This document shows, in pieces, positions 35,981-45,557 of a DNA stretch of 64,000 nucleotides (position 1 is the stretch's first letter; each line of letters starts with the position of its first letter). The DNA lies in NCBI GenBank assembly GCA_905182175.1, contig CAJJAT010000001.1, forward strand, positions 62,001 through 126,000. Direction: 5' to 3'. A model generated the notes under the pieces. The model was given only the letters and a program-made list of their open reading frames with translations, was not told the DNA's origin and made no database searches. Both the position numbers and the translations under genes were made by a program. This DNA is from Flavobacteriales bacterium UBA1494. GTDB lineage: Bacteria > Bacteroidota > Bacteroidia > Flavobacteriales_E > Vicingaceae.

Positions 35981-36610
35981 ATGACAATAGAATCAGACAT
36001 ATTTATAGAAATTGAGAATACGCTAAGTACCTTAGATATTACTACCATTCCCAATGAACGCAAAAAAACACTACAACCATTTGTTGATTATCTTCAATTC
36101 AAAGTTTCCAATCATCAAGAAATTCGTTTAAACTTCATTTGCACACACAATTCAAGGAGAAGTCATTTATCTCAAATTTGGGGTCAAACACTAGCCCTCT
36201 ATTTCAATGTTAAAAATGTATTCTGTTATTCTGGTGGTACAGAAGCAACAGCTCTATTTCCTGTTGTTGTAAAAACTTTAAAAGATCAAGGATATAAAAT
36301 ACAGATGATTTCAGAAAGTAATAACCCTGTTTATGCTATTAAATATGCGGTAAACGAACATCCTGTAATTGGTTTTTCAAAAAACTACGAAGATAATTTT
36401 AATCCACAAACAGGCTTTGCTGCAATAATGACTTGCTCGCAAGCAGATATCGGCTGTCCTGTTATTTTCGGTGCATCGGAGCGCTTTTCGATTCCTTTTG
36501 ACGATCCTAAGGTATTCGACAATACAGCTGAACAAGCTGAAAAATACCGTGAAAAAAGTTTACAAATTGCGACTAATCTCTATTACATTTTCTCTCAACT
36601 CAACTCTTAA
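35981..36610 (+). CDS. ArsC-like low-molecular-weight phosphatase (arsenate reductase family)
   Basis: A 209-residue protein with the CX5R loop CTHNSRR (Cys54-Arg60) and the late acid motif FDDPK (Asp174-Pro176) of LMW phosphatases. Extra cysteines at 152 and 159 (TCSQADIGC) could serve as the relay pair of thioredoxin-linked arsenate reductases. An N-terminal extension of about 45 residues precedes the fold. The acr3 gene follows after 3 bp, which makes reduction of arsenate to arsenite for export the likely role. I leave the symbol empty because the electron-donor class is uncertain. Confidence 0.87.
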   Translation: MTIESDIFIEIENTLSTLDITTIPNERKKTLQPFVDYLQFKVSNHQEIRLNFICTHNSRRSHLSQIWGQTLALYFNVKNVFCYSGGTEATALFPVVVKTLKDQGYKIQMISESNNPVYAIKYAVNEHPVIGFSKNYEDNFNPQTGFAAIMTCSQADIGCPVIFGASERFSIPFDDPKVFDNTAEQAEKYREKSLQIATNLYYIFSQLNS

Positions 36611-36613
36611 AAA

Positions 36614-37660
36614 ATGGCATCAAAAAAATTAGGCTTTCTCGACAGAAATCTAACTCTCTGGATTTTTACGGCTATGGTAATTGGCGTAGCGATGGGATAT
36701 TTTATTCCAACGTTTCCAGACATTATCAACTCATTCAATAGCGGAACAACAAACATTCCCATTGCTATTGGTTTAATTTTAATGATGTATCCGCCTTTGG
36801 CAAAGGTGAATTATTCGCTGTTGCCAAAAGTCTTTCGAAACACCAAGATACTTTCCATTTCATTGCTTCTGAATTGGGTAGTAGGTCCAATTTTAATGTT
36901 TGTTTTGGCAATCACATTTTTGCGGGATTATCCAGAATATATGGTTGGTTTGATTTTAATTGGACTAGCACGTTGCATCGCCATGGTTTTAGTGTGGAAC
37001 GACCTGGCTGAAGGCAACAGCGAATATGGTGCAGGATTGGTCGCGTTAAACAGTATTTTTCAAATTTTTGCATACAGTTTTTATGCTTGGATTTTTATAA
37101 CTGTTCTCCCTCCCTATTTTGGTTTTAACGGTGCAATAGTTGATATTTCTGTTGGAGCAATTGCGGAGAGCGTTGCTATTTATCTAGGAATTCCGTTCGC
37201 GTTGGGCATCATGAGTAGGCTTGTTTTAGTAAAGACTAAAGGCAAGGAGTGGTATGAAAACAAATTTATTCCGGCAATTTCGCCTATGACCCTAATTGCC
37301 TTGTTATTTACTATTGTAATTATGTTTTCGCTAAAAGGTGAGCTAATAGTTGAAATCCCTTTAGATGTATTAATTATAGCAATTCCTCTGCTTATCTACT
37401 TTACGCTAATGTTTATCATTGGATTTTTCTTTACCAAAGCGACAGGCGCGGCGTATGACAAGACTGCTTCGGTTGCATTTACAGCGGCAGGAAATAATTT
37501 TGAATTGGCCATTGCTGTTGCAATAGCTGTTTTTGGACTTAATTCAGGACAAGCATTTACCGGAGTTGTTGGACCACTAGTCGAAGTTCCTGCATTAATT
37601 TTATTGGTTCGAGTTTCATTTTGGCTAAAGAAGAAATATTATAGCAAAGCCAACGATTAA
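36614..37660 (+). CDS. arsB: ACR3-family arsenite efflux permease
   Basis: A 348-residue protein with 10 membrane helices. It has the ACR3 signature around the conserved transport Cys121 ([16 protein letters not shown]) and the helix-10 block [16 protein letters not shown] with its conserved Glu. ACR3 proteins export arsenite using the proton gradient. It starts 3 bp after the ArsC-like stop, forming a two-gene arsenic operon. No arsR regulator or arsenic methyltransferase is adjacent. The hairpin at 37738-37767 follows. Confidence 0.93.
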   Translation: MASKKLGFLDRNLTLWIFTAMVIGVAMGYFIPTFPDIINSFNSGTTNIPIAIGLILMMYPPLAKVNYSLLPKVFRNTKILSISLLLNWVVGPILMFVLAITFLRDYPEYMVGLILIGLARCIAMVLVWNDLAEGNSEYGAGLVALNSIFQIFAYSFYAWIFITVLPPYFGFNGAIVDISVGAIAESVAIYLGIPFALGIMSRLVLVKTKGKEWYENKFIPAISPMTLIALLFTIVIMFSLKGELIVEIPLDVLIIAIPLLIYFTLMFIIGFFFTKATGAAYDKTASVAFTAAGNNFELAIAVAIAVFGLNSGQAFTGVVGPLVEVPALILLVRVSFWLKKKYYSKAND

Positions 37661-37737
37661 TACATATCAGTTATTTTAAATAGGTATAATACCCAAAAGC
37701 TGAATAAAATAAACCTCTTAAAACAGCATTACTAAAA

Positions 37738-37767
37738 AAAGCTGTGAGGAATGTCCCCACAGCTTTT
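37738..37767. terminator. Hairpin terminator between convergent genes
   Basis: Arms AAAGCTGTG and CACAGCTTT with a short GG/CC extension enclose a small loop. An A run lies on the left and a T run on the right, so it could serve both the acr3 gene and the convergent kelch gene. It ends 66 bp from the kelch gene stop. Confidence 0.75.
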
Positions 37768-37832
37768 ACTACTTATCTCTTTTATGGATTACTCTGTTAA
37801 ACCAGTAGAGTAAATCTAACGCTCATGCTAGC

Positions 37833-39029
37833 TTAACGTTGTATTAATACTTTAGATGTTTTAATAATTTTAGTTCTATCAAAAAATTGAACAAAATATA
37901 AGCCATCATTCAAGCCATTCACATCCATTCGTTGAACATTGGCGGCACTGGTAAATACCAATTGCCCAACTCCATTGTACACTCTTACGTCAGAAATACT
38001 CCTATCACTTTTCCAGAAGATGAAATCACTAGCAGGATTTGGATAAACAAATGTATTCTCTAAAATTTGATCTATTTCGTTTATACTACTGGTTGTATCC
38101 GTCAAGTCAAATTTCCAAGCTTCGTTTGGAAATAAATTTGTTGCACGATTCAAACCTCCAAAAAAGTATACTTCATCGTTAATTACAAAACTACCAGGAG
38201 CCCATCTACTTTGGTTAGGGTGTGAAAGCATTTGCATCCAAGAATCTCCATTCGGATCATACCGCCACATTTCCCCTGTTGACATAAAGCTATGGTTTGA
38301 GCCATCTCCACTTAAAACATAACCATAGCCATTTACCTCAAACTGCGTTCCTGCGACTCGTGCCTCTCCTGGAAAAGGGCTCATTGTTGTCCAACTGTTT
38401 GTAGCAGTATCTAACTTATACCAATCGTTGTGAATAATACCTCCGCCATGCCCCATTCCTGCAAATACTTCGCCACCTGCATTAAACATAAAAGGGTGGT
38501 GTCTTGGAATTCCGGGCAGGTCCGCAATCTGCGTCCAAGTGTTAGCAATAATGTCATACATCCACCAATCGTTAAGATCGCCAGAAGCATCATTTCCCAA
38601 ACCAACATAAATTTTGTTACCTGTTGATACCATTGCCGGATGCCTTCTAGCATTACAAACGCAACTAGCTAATTGCGTCCATGAACTATCAGTTGCATCA
38701 AAACTCCAAAAATCTTTAAGGTATTGAGTTCTTGTGACACCAAAACCCAAGTATGCCTTTCCATTTGACAACGTGCTAATTCCAAAACTTCTTGCAGGTC
38801 CCGGAAAACTTGGCATCGTTCCCCATGTATTTGTGATCGGGTTGTAGTCATAAAAGTCATTTGTAACTTGGCTATTAAGAGTCGAACCTGTTGCAGAATA
38901 CCCCATTCCATTCAATGAAAAAGTAATAGGGTGGTGCCTTGGACTAGGCATATTGGCTTGTTGTACCCAAGTTTGAGCAAAAATTGAGGTTGACATTAAT
39001 AAAAATGAAACGAGTAAAGCTTTATGCAC
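37833..39029 (-). CDS. Kelch-repeat secreted protein with T9SS sorting domain
   Basis: A 398-residue exported protein. Residues 1-19 are a signal peptide (MHKALLVSFLLMSTSIFAQ). Residues about 20-310 contain six kelch-like blades, each with a W/Y...M-P-G and GxGxG pattern (QQANMPSPRHHP, PSFPGPARSFGI, ADLPGIPRHHP, SPFPGEARVAG). They predict a six-bladed beta-propeller. A T9SS type A domain begins at VYPNPASDF and ends in KTSKVLIQR. The product is likely placed on the cell surface or released. Ligand or enzymatic role cannot be told; no catalytic residues are evident. It is a single gene on the minus strand. Confidence 0.9.
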   Translation of the reverse strand: MHKALLVSFLLMSTSIFAQTWVQQANMPSPRHHPITFSLNGMGYSATGSTLNSQVTNDFYDYNPITNTWGTMPSFPGPARSFGISTLSNGKAYLGFGVTRTQYLKDFWSFDATDSSWTQLASCVCNARRHPAMVSTGNKIYVGLGNDASGDLNDWWMYDIIANTWTQIADLPGIPRHHPFMFNAGGEVFAGMGHGGGIIHNDWYKLDTATNSWTTMSPFPGEARVAGTQFEVNGYGYVLSGDGSNHSFMSTGEMWRYDPNGDSWMQMLSHPNQSRWAPGSFVINDEVYFFGGLNRATNLFPNEAWKFDLTDTTSSINEIDQILENTFVYPNPASDFIFWKSDRSISDVRVYNGVGQLVFTSAANVQRMDVNGLNDGLYFVQFFDRTKIIKTSKVLIQR

Positions 39030-40206
39030 GATAGATTATTTTATATGTTAAGAAAGTAAAAATACTTGAATTAATTTGGAATTATCAGTGAAATCAATTT
39101 TATCAAGAAATAGGCACTGCCATGGCAATGGCTCAGTTTTCAACAAGTGAAACATGAACCAGCTATTTAAAGCATTGACCTAAATAATTTTAATAAAGAT
39201 ATGGCCGTCTCTCAAGTATAAACTTAATACCAACAATAACCCTTTTTATATAAAATAACTAAACGTCGTCTTCTGTTTCGCCTATTCTACATGGAATTAA
39301 AATGAATTTAGACTCACTAAAAAATGATCTAAATTCAACTTTTCAACAGTAATTATCCATAAAACAAACAGAAATACTGAACCACCTTTGAAGCCTCTAC
39401 TGCCCTTTTTAGTGTTTCATATACATTCTCAAAGCCAGCAAACTTTATGAAAAATATGTGAATGAAAACACCAATATTCCTAAAAATACAATTATCGTAC
39501 TTGTTCGAAAGCACGTAGCAAGGTATTTTAATACTGAAAGATATATATTCTCTCCAAACAACGAGAATTGACATAAGACAGGACATTCAACCTAACTACC
39601 ATGGCAGCAACATATAGAATACTCTACCCTTCCAAAGGAACAATAACATAATTGGAAACCCCAAAGCAATAGAAACTCAGTAGGAATATGAATTGAAAAT
39701 TAAATGTTTTGCAAAATAAAGTTTAGGCTTTCTGTAAAAAAGCTTGTGCATATTGAGAAAAATTGAGACAACATATTTTAGAATAGACTTATATATTGTT
39801 TCAACAATTTAATGTTTCAACGATTTCATGTACACATCTAAAAATATGACACTAGCCCCACCTTGCTCATTAAGGTTTGAGCTAATATTTAGACCTATTA
39901 CACATTTCATCGTAAGCTCCTATATACTCCGCAATGAGCGTTGAAAGAGAAGCCCAAACAAATATGAACCAAAATGGACGAGCGTAAGGAGCAGTAATTC
40001 CACTTAAAAAAATTAAAACTTCCTTGACGGGTTTCTTAATTAAAGCTCATGTGGTGCGAAGAAAACCTTTCTCTAAAAAAAGCAGATACCTATCCAATTG
40101 ACTCTTTTACTGTGAACCTTTTACTTCTATTTTTTTGACCATAAGTAACCCAGTATTTTCAGCTACAACTTGACCTAAACTTTTGCAAATTGTTTCAATA
40201 TTTAAT
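39030..40206. other. Gene-poor stretch with coding scraps
   Basis: About 1.2 kb contains no credible intact gene. A minus-strand frame of 77 codons at 39353-39586 has no family resemblance. On the plus strand near 39453-39560 the codons read NTNIPKNTIIVLVRKHVARY, a segment that looks like real protein but ends at a stop without a start. A second scrap is listed at 39882-40046. The stretch looks like decayed coding DNA. Confidence 0.5.
39882..40046 (-). pseudogene. C-terminal scrap of a membrane protein
   Basis: A 54-codon minus-strand frame closed by a stop upstream (40047-40049) and with no ATG, GTG or TTG at its head. It reads KKPVKEVLIFLSGITAPYARP and then a hydrophobic stretch WFIFVWASLSTLIAEYIGAY before EMCNRSKY. 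This looks like the last helix of a membrane protein. The family is not recognised. Confidence 0.35.
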
Positions 40207-40977
40207 TTAAGACAAGAATTGAATCACTTTTTGGTTAAAAACCGAAGGCTGCTCAATGTTTACCACATGACCGCAATCGGGAATCACTTCAAGAGTAGCT
40301 GATGCATGTTTTTCTACAATTTTACGAATAGAGGGCAAAAACATATAATCTTGCTCTCCCATAATATAAAGCGTTGGAGTTTTAATTTCATTTAATCTAA
40401 AAAACCGCAACAATGGATTAACTTCCGCAACTAAAGCAAACCACTTTTTAAATTCCTTCTGCTCTAATTTTTTAGCTTCATTTACAAAAATATCTCTCGA
40501 TTTTTTATGATTTTTTTTTGGCATAATAATAAATGCAAAAAACTTGTATAGAACCATGTAAGGAAGTACTGATTTGAATAGATTTCCAAAACGCATCAAA
40601 ACTTGACCTTTTACATTCATTTTCATGATCGCTCCTCCCAATATCATAGATTTTACTCTTTCAGGAAAACGTTCGGCCAATTCTCGTATAATTATAGTTC
40701 CCAATGAAATACCAACAAAATGAGTTGATTTAATTTTAAGGGAATCCAATACTTCTATTACGTCGTCACCTACCACCTTAAAATTATAGGACTTAATTTT
40801 ATTAAAAAACCCTTTTTTAGAGTTTCCATGCCCTCTTAAGTCAATTAAAAGCACATTATATTTGTCTTTAAAGCTTCGTAATTGTTTAAACCAAATAGCA
40901 CTGCTTCCTCCCGCACCGTGAATGAAGGTAACTATTTCTTTTGATGAAGGATGGTCGAAAAATTTATAATGTAGCAT
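40207..40977 (-). CDS. Alpha/beta-hydrolase
   Basis: A 256-residue alpha/beta-hydrolase fold protein. It shows the oxyanion motif FIHGAGGSS (about 18-26), the DLRGHGNS strand, the nucleophile elbow GISLGT (Ser at about 94), a late Asp in GEQDYMF and the catalytic His in DCGHVVNIEQP. A cap insertion lies at about 120-190. The overall pattern resembles esterases and MenH/BioH-like enzymes. The substrate is unknown. It is a single gene between the gene-poor stretch and a divergent PAS-SpoIIE gene. Confidence 0.9.
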   Translation of the reverse strand: MLHYKFFDHPSSKEIVTFIHGAGGSSAIWFKQLRSFKDKYNVLLIDLRGHGNSKKGFFNKIKSYNFKVVGDDVIEVLDSLKIKSTHFVGISLGTIIIRELAERFPERVKSMILGGAIMKMNVKGQVLMRFGNLFKSVLPYMVLYKFFAFIIMPKKNHKKSRDIFVNEAKKLEQKEFKKWFALVAEVNPLLRFFRLNEIKTPTLYIMGEQDYMFLPSIRKIVEKHASATLEVIPDCGHVVNIEQPSVFNQKVIQFLS

Positions 40978-41103
40978 GTTTGTTTAAAAACATAAAAGTA
41001 ATTTTTTGTTGGACAAATACAAGCCTTCGTCGATTTTAGAATGAACTCAACTGTGTATTTATCTATATTGCACACAGATAAATTTTTTATCTAACGTGCT
41101 ACT

Positions 41104-43539
41104 ATGAAATTAGAAAATAAAAACAACAGAATAACGGTCTTTACTATAAACAGTACTCTATTACTTTCTGTCGCTTTCATAGTTTCTAGCGTTTTCCTGA
41201 TTCAACAAATTAACTCAACGCAAAACGCAATTCAACAAAGCAACAACTGCCTTCATTATGCTGTTACTATCCAAAACAATGCATCAAGTGCAATTAAAAC
41301 ACTCAGTAAAGGAAAAGCTGTAGACGAACAACTTATTGAAGAAAGCTTGACTTTAAGTTCAAAATACGAGGAACTAAATCAACTCAACCAAATTTTTATA
41401 AGAATCAAAAGAGTATCTCAAAAAAAGATTTCATTTATCGAAACTACCCTTATGCAACAAGAATTATTTGCAGTAGAAGGCATTTGCAGTAAAATTATTG
41501 AGCAAAATAGGGAATCCTCTAAAAAAAACTCGAAAGAACTTAATAAATATTGGACGTATGCACATTTAATATTAGTCATTGCCTGCATTTTAATGATTGT
41601 TTTAGGGATTACCTCGCTTTATATTGGCAAAACTAAAAAGCAACTTTTAGAAGAAAAATCAAAAAATAAATTTATTCTCAATAATTCCATCAACGTTATC
41701 AGCAGTAGCGATATCCATGGAAACATCTTAGAGTTTAACCCCGCAGCACAAGAGAGTTTTGGATACACATTGGAGGAAGCACGAGCCTTGAATTACAAGA
41801 TGATATACCACTCAGAAAAAGACTTAAAAAAAGTTGCAAAAGCCCTGAAAGAAAATAGGATTTTTACAGGGGAGGTTACGAATAGAAGAAAAGATGGTAG
41901 TTTATTTATAAGCTACTTATCGGCAAACAGGATATATGATCAAAATGGTAAAGTTCTTGGAACCATGGGAATCTCTAGAGACATAACAAAAGAAAAAGCA
42001 AAAGAACAAGAATTTCAAAGCATTATAAACAATGCTCAAGATATTATTTACACTGTTACTACCGAAGGTGAGTTTAGCTTCGTAAATAGTTCAGGAAGTT
42101 CTGCTATGGGTTACGAAGACAATGAACTGACCGGAAAATTTTTTACAGATTTAGTTCACTCCGATGAAGTTGACCGAGTTCGAAAGTTCTATATTAATCA
42201 GTTTAAAAAACAAATAAAACGCTCTTACCTTGAATTTAAAGGAATAACAAAAGACAAAGAGGTAGTTTGGCTTGGCCAAAATATTACCTCACTTTTCTCA
42301 CCCACTAATTCTGAAGAAATTATTGGATTCCAGGGCGTTGTTAGGGATATTAACAAAAGGAAAGAAGCAGAGTTTAAATTACAAAAGAGTGAAGAGAGTT
42401 TTAGAGTCATTGTTAACACCATTAACGATTTATTTTATTTGTTTGACTTTAGAACAGACCAATTTGAATACATAAGCCCTAATACAGAAGAAGTTTTAGG
42501 CGTTCCTCAAGAGTTTTTTTATTCCGGTAAATCATTCTTTACAGATTATGTGCATAATGATGATGTAAAAGATGTTATAAAGGCAAAAGCCGGATTATTA
42601 CGTGGAGAATCTTATAACATAGAATATAGAGTTATAGCAAATGGAAAAACGAGGTGGATCCAAGACAGGGCATTCCCAATTAAAAACCGCCAAGGCAAAG
42701 TTGTTAGCTACTCTGGGGTTTCTCGTAACATTACAGAAGTAAAGTCTGCTAATCTCATTATTGAACAACAAAACGATGAGATAAACCAGAGCATTTCATA
42801 TGCTAAGAACATACAAGACAGCGTACTACTTACTACTGAAGAAATTTATTCCCATTATACTGATTGCTTTGTTTTCTTTAACCCTCGAGATGTTCTAAGT
42901 GGAGATTTTTACGTTGTTGACCGATTCAATACGAATCAATTTGGCGATATGACTACATTTGTTGTTGCAGACTGCACCGGACATGGAGTTCCCGGAGGCA
43001 TGCTTAGCTTCCTATGCAATAGTTTAATTAGGGAGGCGCTTGCAGATGAGAGTGTAAATAACACTGCAGAAGTATTAGAGTTTGCCCGAATTAAGCTAGC
43101 GGAACTTTTCCGTTCAAGCAACGAAAGTCACATTTACGATGGAATGGATATCTCCATTTGTGCCATGACGGACGACAAAAGCACTATTTACTTTTCGGGA
43201 GCAAACCTACCTATTACAATTATTAGAAATGGAGATGTATTTGAAATAAAGGGAGATCGCCAACATGTGGGATACAGCAGAAAAAGTGAAGAATTCACAA
43301 CTCAGATAATTGATATTCAGAAAGGAGATATGATCTTCATGCATTCTGACGGCTACCAAGATCAATTTGGTGGTAAAAGAGGTAAAAAGTTTATGAAAAG
43401 TAGACTTCGGGATTTGCTCATAAAAATTCACAAATTACCCCTCGAAGACCAGCATAATCTTATTAAACTTGAATTTCACCAGTGGAAAGGTGAGTACCAA
43501 CAAGTTGATGACATTTGTGTGATGGGAATTTTAGTTTAA
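41104..43539 (+). CDS. Membrane PAS-domain protein with SpoIIE-type PP2C phosphatase
   Basis: An 811-residue signalling protein. Two membrane helices (about 15-37 and 153-175) bracket a helical extracytoplasmic region. Three PAS domains follow (about 188-300, 302-418, 425-550; each with a PAS/PAC pattern such as GTMGISRDITKEK and GFQGVVRDINKRK). A short linker coil leads to a SpoIIE/RsbU phosphatase domain (about 570-811) with metal-site acids in SGDFYVVDRF, VADCTGHGVPGG and HSDGYQDQFGG. Such phosphatases act on anti-anti-sigma proteins, but no sigma-factor partners lie nearby. In Bacteroidota the target is usually unknown. Confidence 0.92.
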   Translation: MKLENKNNRITVFTINSTLLLSVAFIVSSVFLIQQINSTQNAIQQSNNCLHYAVTIQNNASSAIKTLSKGKAVDEQLIEESLTLSSKYEELNQLNQIFIRIKRVSQKKISFIETTLMQQELFAVEGICSKIIEQNRESSKKNSKELNKYWTYAHLILVIACILMIVLGITSLYIGKTKKQLLEEKSKNKFILNNSINVISSSDIHGNILEFNPAAQESFGYTLEEARALNYKMIYHSEKDLKKVAKALKENRIFTGEVTNRRKDGSLFISYLSANRIYDQNGKVLGTMGISRDITKEKAKEQEFQSIINNAQDIIYTVTTEGEFSFVNSSGSSAMGYEDNELTGKFFTDLVHSDEVDRVRKFYINQFKKQIKRSYLEFKGITKDKEVVWLGQNITSLFSPTNSEEIIGFQGVVRDINKRKEAEFKLQKSEESFRVIVNTINDLFYLFDFRTDQFEYISPNTEEVLGVPQEFFYSGKSFFTDYVHNDDVKDVIKAKAGLLRGESYNIEYRVIANGKTRWIQDRAFPIKNRQGKVVSYSGVSRNITEVKSANLIIEQQNDEINQSISYAKNIQDSVLLTTEEIYSHYTDCFVFFNPRDVLSGDFYVVDRFNTNQFGDMTTFVVADCTGHGVPGGMLSFLCNSLIREALADESVNNTAEVLEFARIKLAELFRSSNESHIYDGMDISICAMTDDKSTIYFSGANLPITIIRNGDVFEIKGDRQHVGYSRKSEEFTTQIIDIQKGDMIFMHSDGYQDQFGGKRGKKFMKSRLRDLLIKIHKLPLEDQHNLIKLEFHQWKGEYQQVDDICVMGILV

Positions 43540-43639
43540 TTAAAATTTGATTATTTCACACTCGTGGAGTAACCATAAATATCAAAAAACAGAAATTATT
43601 GATTTTAGTGCTTGTTACAATCAAATTCAATTATTAGAT

Positions 43640-44224
43640 ATGGAACCAGTTGCGAATTGGGAGGAGCAATATCAGCAAAACGACGACCGTTGGGATATTG
43701 GAAAGGTGAGTACTCCGCTCAAAGAATATTTTGACCAACTAATAAATAAAAACCTAAAAATATTAATTCCGGGGGGTGGGAATGGTCATGAGGCAACTTA
43801 CCTCCATCAACAGGGTTTTACCCAAGTTTATTTATTGGACGTTGCCCCTACTCCATTGAAACAATTTGCAGAACGAAACCCCAATTTTGACAAACAGCAT
43901 TTACATTTAGAAAACTTTTTTGATCACGACAGCTCCTATGATTTAGTTGTTGAGCAGACGTTTTTTTGCGCAATAAACCCCACTCACAGGAAAGCTTACG
44001 CACGAAAAGTAAGTAATTTACTCAACCCAAATGGGAAATTAGTAGGCCTGCTTTGGTCTGTTGACCTTAACACCGATCATCCTCCTTATGGTGGGAGTAA
44101 ATCCGAGTACAGAGCATATTTCGATGAGTATTTCAGCTATCTGTACTTTGACAATGCTCGCAATTCAATAAAACCTAGAGCGAATAGGGAATTGTTTTTA
44201 TTGGCTCAAAAGCAGGCTATTTAA
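43640..44224 (+). CDS. TPMT-family SAM-dependent methyltransferase
   Basis: A 194-residue methyltransferase. I start at ATG 43640 (MEPVANWEEQYQQNDDRWDI) because thiopurine-methyltransferase relatives begin at this block; the in-frame TTG at 43547 adds 31 unlike residues. The SAM site is ILIPGGGNGHEATYLHQQGF and the acidic strand is YLLDVAPTPL. VEQTFFCAINPTHRKAYARK follows as the substrate helix. The family methylates thiol, halide or metalloid substrates; the true substrate cannot be told here. The gene lies 100 bp after the PAS-SpoIIE stop. Confidence 0.85.
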   Translation: MEPVANWEEQYQQNDDRWDIGKVSTPLKEYFDQLINKNLKILIPGGGNGHEATYLHQQGFTQVYLLDVAPTPLKQFAERNPNFDKQHLHLENFFDHDSSYDLVVEQTFFCAINPTHRKAYARKVSNLLNPNGKLVGLLWSVDLNTDHPPYGGSKSEYRAYFDEYFSYLYFDNARNSIKPRANRELFLLAQKQAI

Positions 44225-44715
44225 ACGAAGAAATAGGCTGTAAAATATACTTTAGTTGTAGCTAAAATATAAAATATAATATGATTATAAATTTACTTAA
44301 CTAAAAAACAGAAGCTTTAAGTTCTCCATCATTGCTTTCGCGGTCTTATTGTTTGGGTCAGTTAAGTAAATCTGTATTACACTTTACATTTTAGAGTTTT
44401 TGGTTAGAGAAAGAACTCGGTGTAACTATTTACCGCACGGTAGATAAATTAATATTTGTTCAACATTTAGCATCTAAATTACATTATCATTTAACTTGCA
44501 ATCTTTCTGTACTGTGTCTCCGTAATACCCGAATTATCCTAGTGCGAACAAAAGATCTTAAATACTGTTTTAGAGAGTAGTAACTACATTCTATAGCTAT
44601 AAATTTATTCATAGTCAGACAGCAAAAAAAGCTTTTCTACAAGATGAAAAAAAGAGAAATTTATTATTCAATAAAGAAAACTGAAAGCATTATCTTTATC
44701 TTCTGAAACTGCACT
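44225..44715. other. Gene-free gap with two coding scraps
   Basis: Nothing intact is visible. On the minus strand around 44303-44370 the codons read LTDPNNKTAKAMMENLKLLFF, a protein-like tail I cannot place. A Fur-like fragment on the plus strand is listed at 44398-44514. The rest is AT-rich DNA. Confidence 0.45.
44398..44514 (+). pseudogene. Fragment of a Fur-family regulator
   Basis: The plus frame reads FWLEKELGVTIYRTVDKLIF, then VQHLASKLHYHLTCNLSVLC. This follows the Fur/Zur pattern of a recognition helix (GVxTIYRTxxKL) leading to the His-rich HxHLxC metal segment. Neither end continues into a recognisable domain, and a few residues between the two blocks are missing compared with intact members. 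An intact Fur-family gene exists at 28240-28704. Confidence 0.45.
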
Positions 44716-45219
44716 ATGCCGAATAGCACAATAATATTAGACCACAAGAAAATTGAACAAATTATTACTCGAATCGCATTTCAGATTTATGAGGATAATT
44801 GTAAAGAACAAAAGATAATTGTTGCCGGAATAGCGAACAAGGGTTTGGTATTTGCAAGGTTACTAGTGGGTAAACTTAAATCAATTTCAAAAATAGAAGT
44901 AGTTCTGGTGGAACTGCAAATAGATAAGAAAAATCCAATCGATAGTGAAATAAATTTTTCAATCAGTACGAGTGAATTTCAAAATCAAGTTATCATTTTG
45001 GTTGACGATGTATTAAATTCAGGCAAAACAATGATGTACGGATTGCAACACTTTTTAAAATCTCCAGTCAAAAAACTTTCTACAGCAGTATTAGTGAATA
45101 GGAGCTACAAACGATTTCCAGTTCACGCCAATTATTTAGGCATGAACTTATCGACTACCATAAAAGAACACATAGAAGTTAGTTTTGAGAAAGGGAACTA
45201 CTCAGCATACTTAATGTAG
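44716..45219 (+). CDS. PyrR-like phosphoribosyltransferase family protein
   Basis: A 167-residue type I phosphoribosyltransferase fold. The PRPP-binding loop is VIILVDDVLNSGKTMMYG (about 92-109), and the N-terminal half has IIVAGIANKGLVFARLL, matching PyrR/ComFC-type small PRTases. It could act as a uracil PRTase or as a regulator; the two cannot be separated from sequence. It is transcribed alone. Confidence 0.83.
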   Translation: MPNSTIILDHKKIEQIITRIAFQIYEDNCKEQKIIVAGIANKGLVFARLLVGKLKSISKIEVVLVELQIDKKNPIDSEINFSISTSEFQNQVIILVDDVLNSGKTMMYGLQHFLKSPVKKLSTAVLVNRSYKRFPVHANYLGMNLSTTIKEHIEVSFEKGNYSAYLM

Positions 45220-45557
45220 ACTGTAAAACACTAATCTCAATTCCATTTAACAAAATTAAATCGCTGTTATAATTCAATATTTAACACCAACAATTTTTCT
45301 GCAGCTTAAATTCCATATCTGAAGAAATCTCATTTTTTTAACTCATATTGCGGCTGTCAATGCAGAGCTTTACCCAAGTTTTACTGTCACTTCGGGAAAG
45401 TTTAAAGAGAAATATTCTGAAGTACATGTTTTCTTTGTAAAATGCAAAGCAATTTTGAGAACGGTCGGAACGAAATTGAAGGTCCTATTTTTCAATCGTT
45501 AGGGTACATTTTACTTCATGCGTAGTAATAAAGGTTCGATTATTGTAGTTTTACCTT
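45220..45557. other. Gene-free gap before the NtrY-like kinase
   Basis: Nothing I can support is present in these 338 bp: no tRNA, no repeat of the families seen elsewhere, and only short open frames. The last 30 bp (ATTGTAGTTTTACC before the ATG) contain TAGTTTTA, one mismatch from a -7 box. Confidence 0.5.

Noticed and set aside
39353-39586. 77-codon minus-strand frame
   Set aside because: Low-complexity aromatic composition, no start context, and the other strand here carries a more protein-like scrap.
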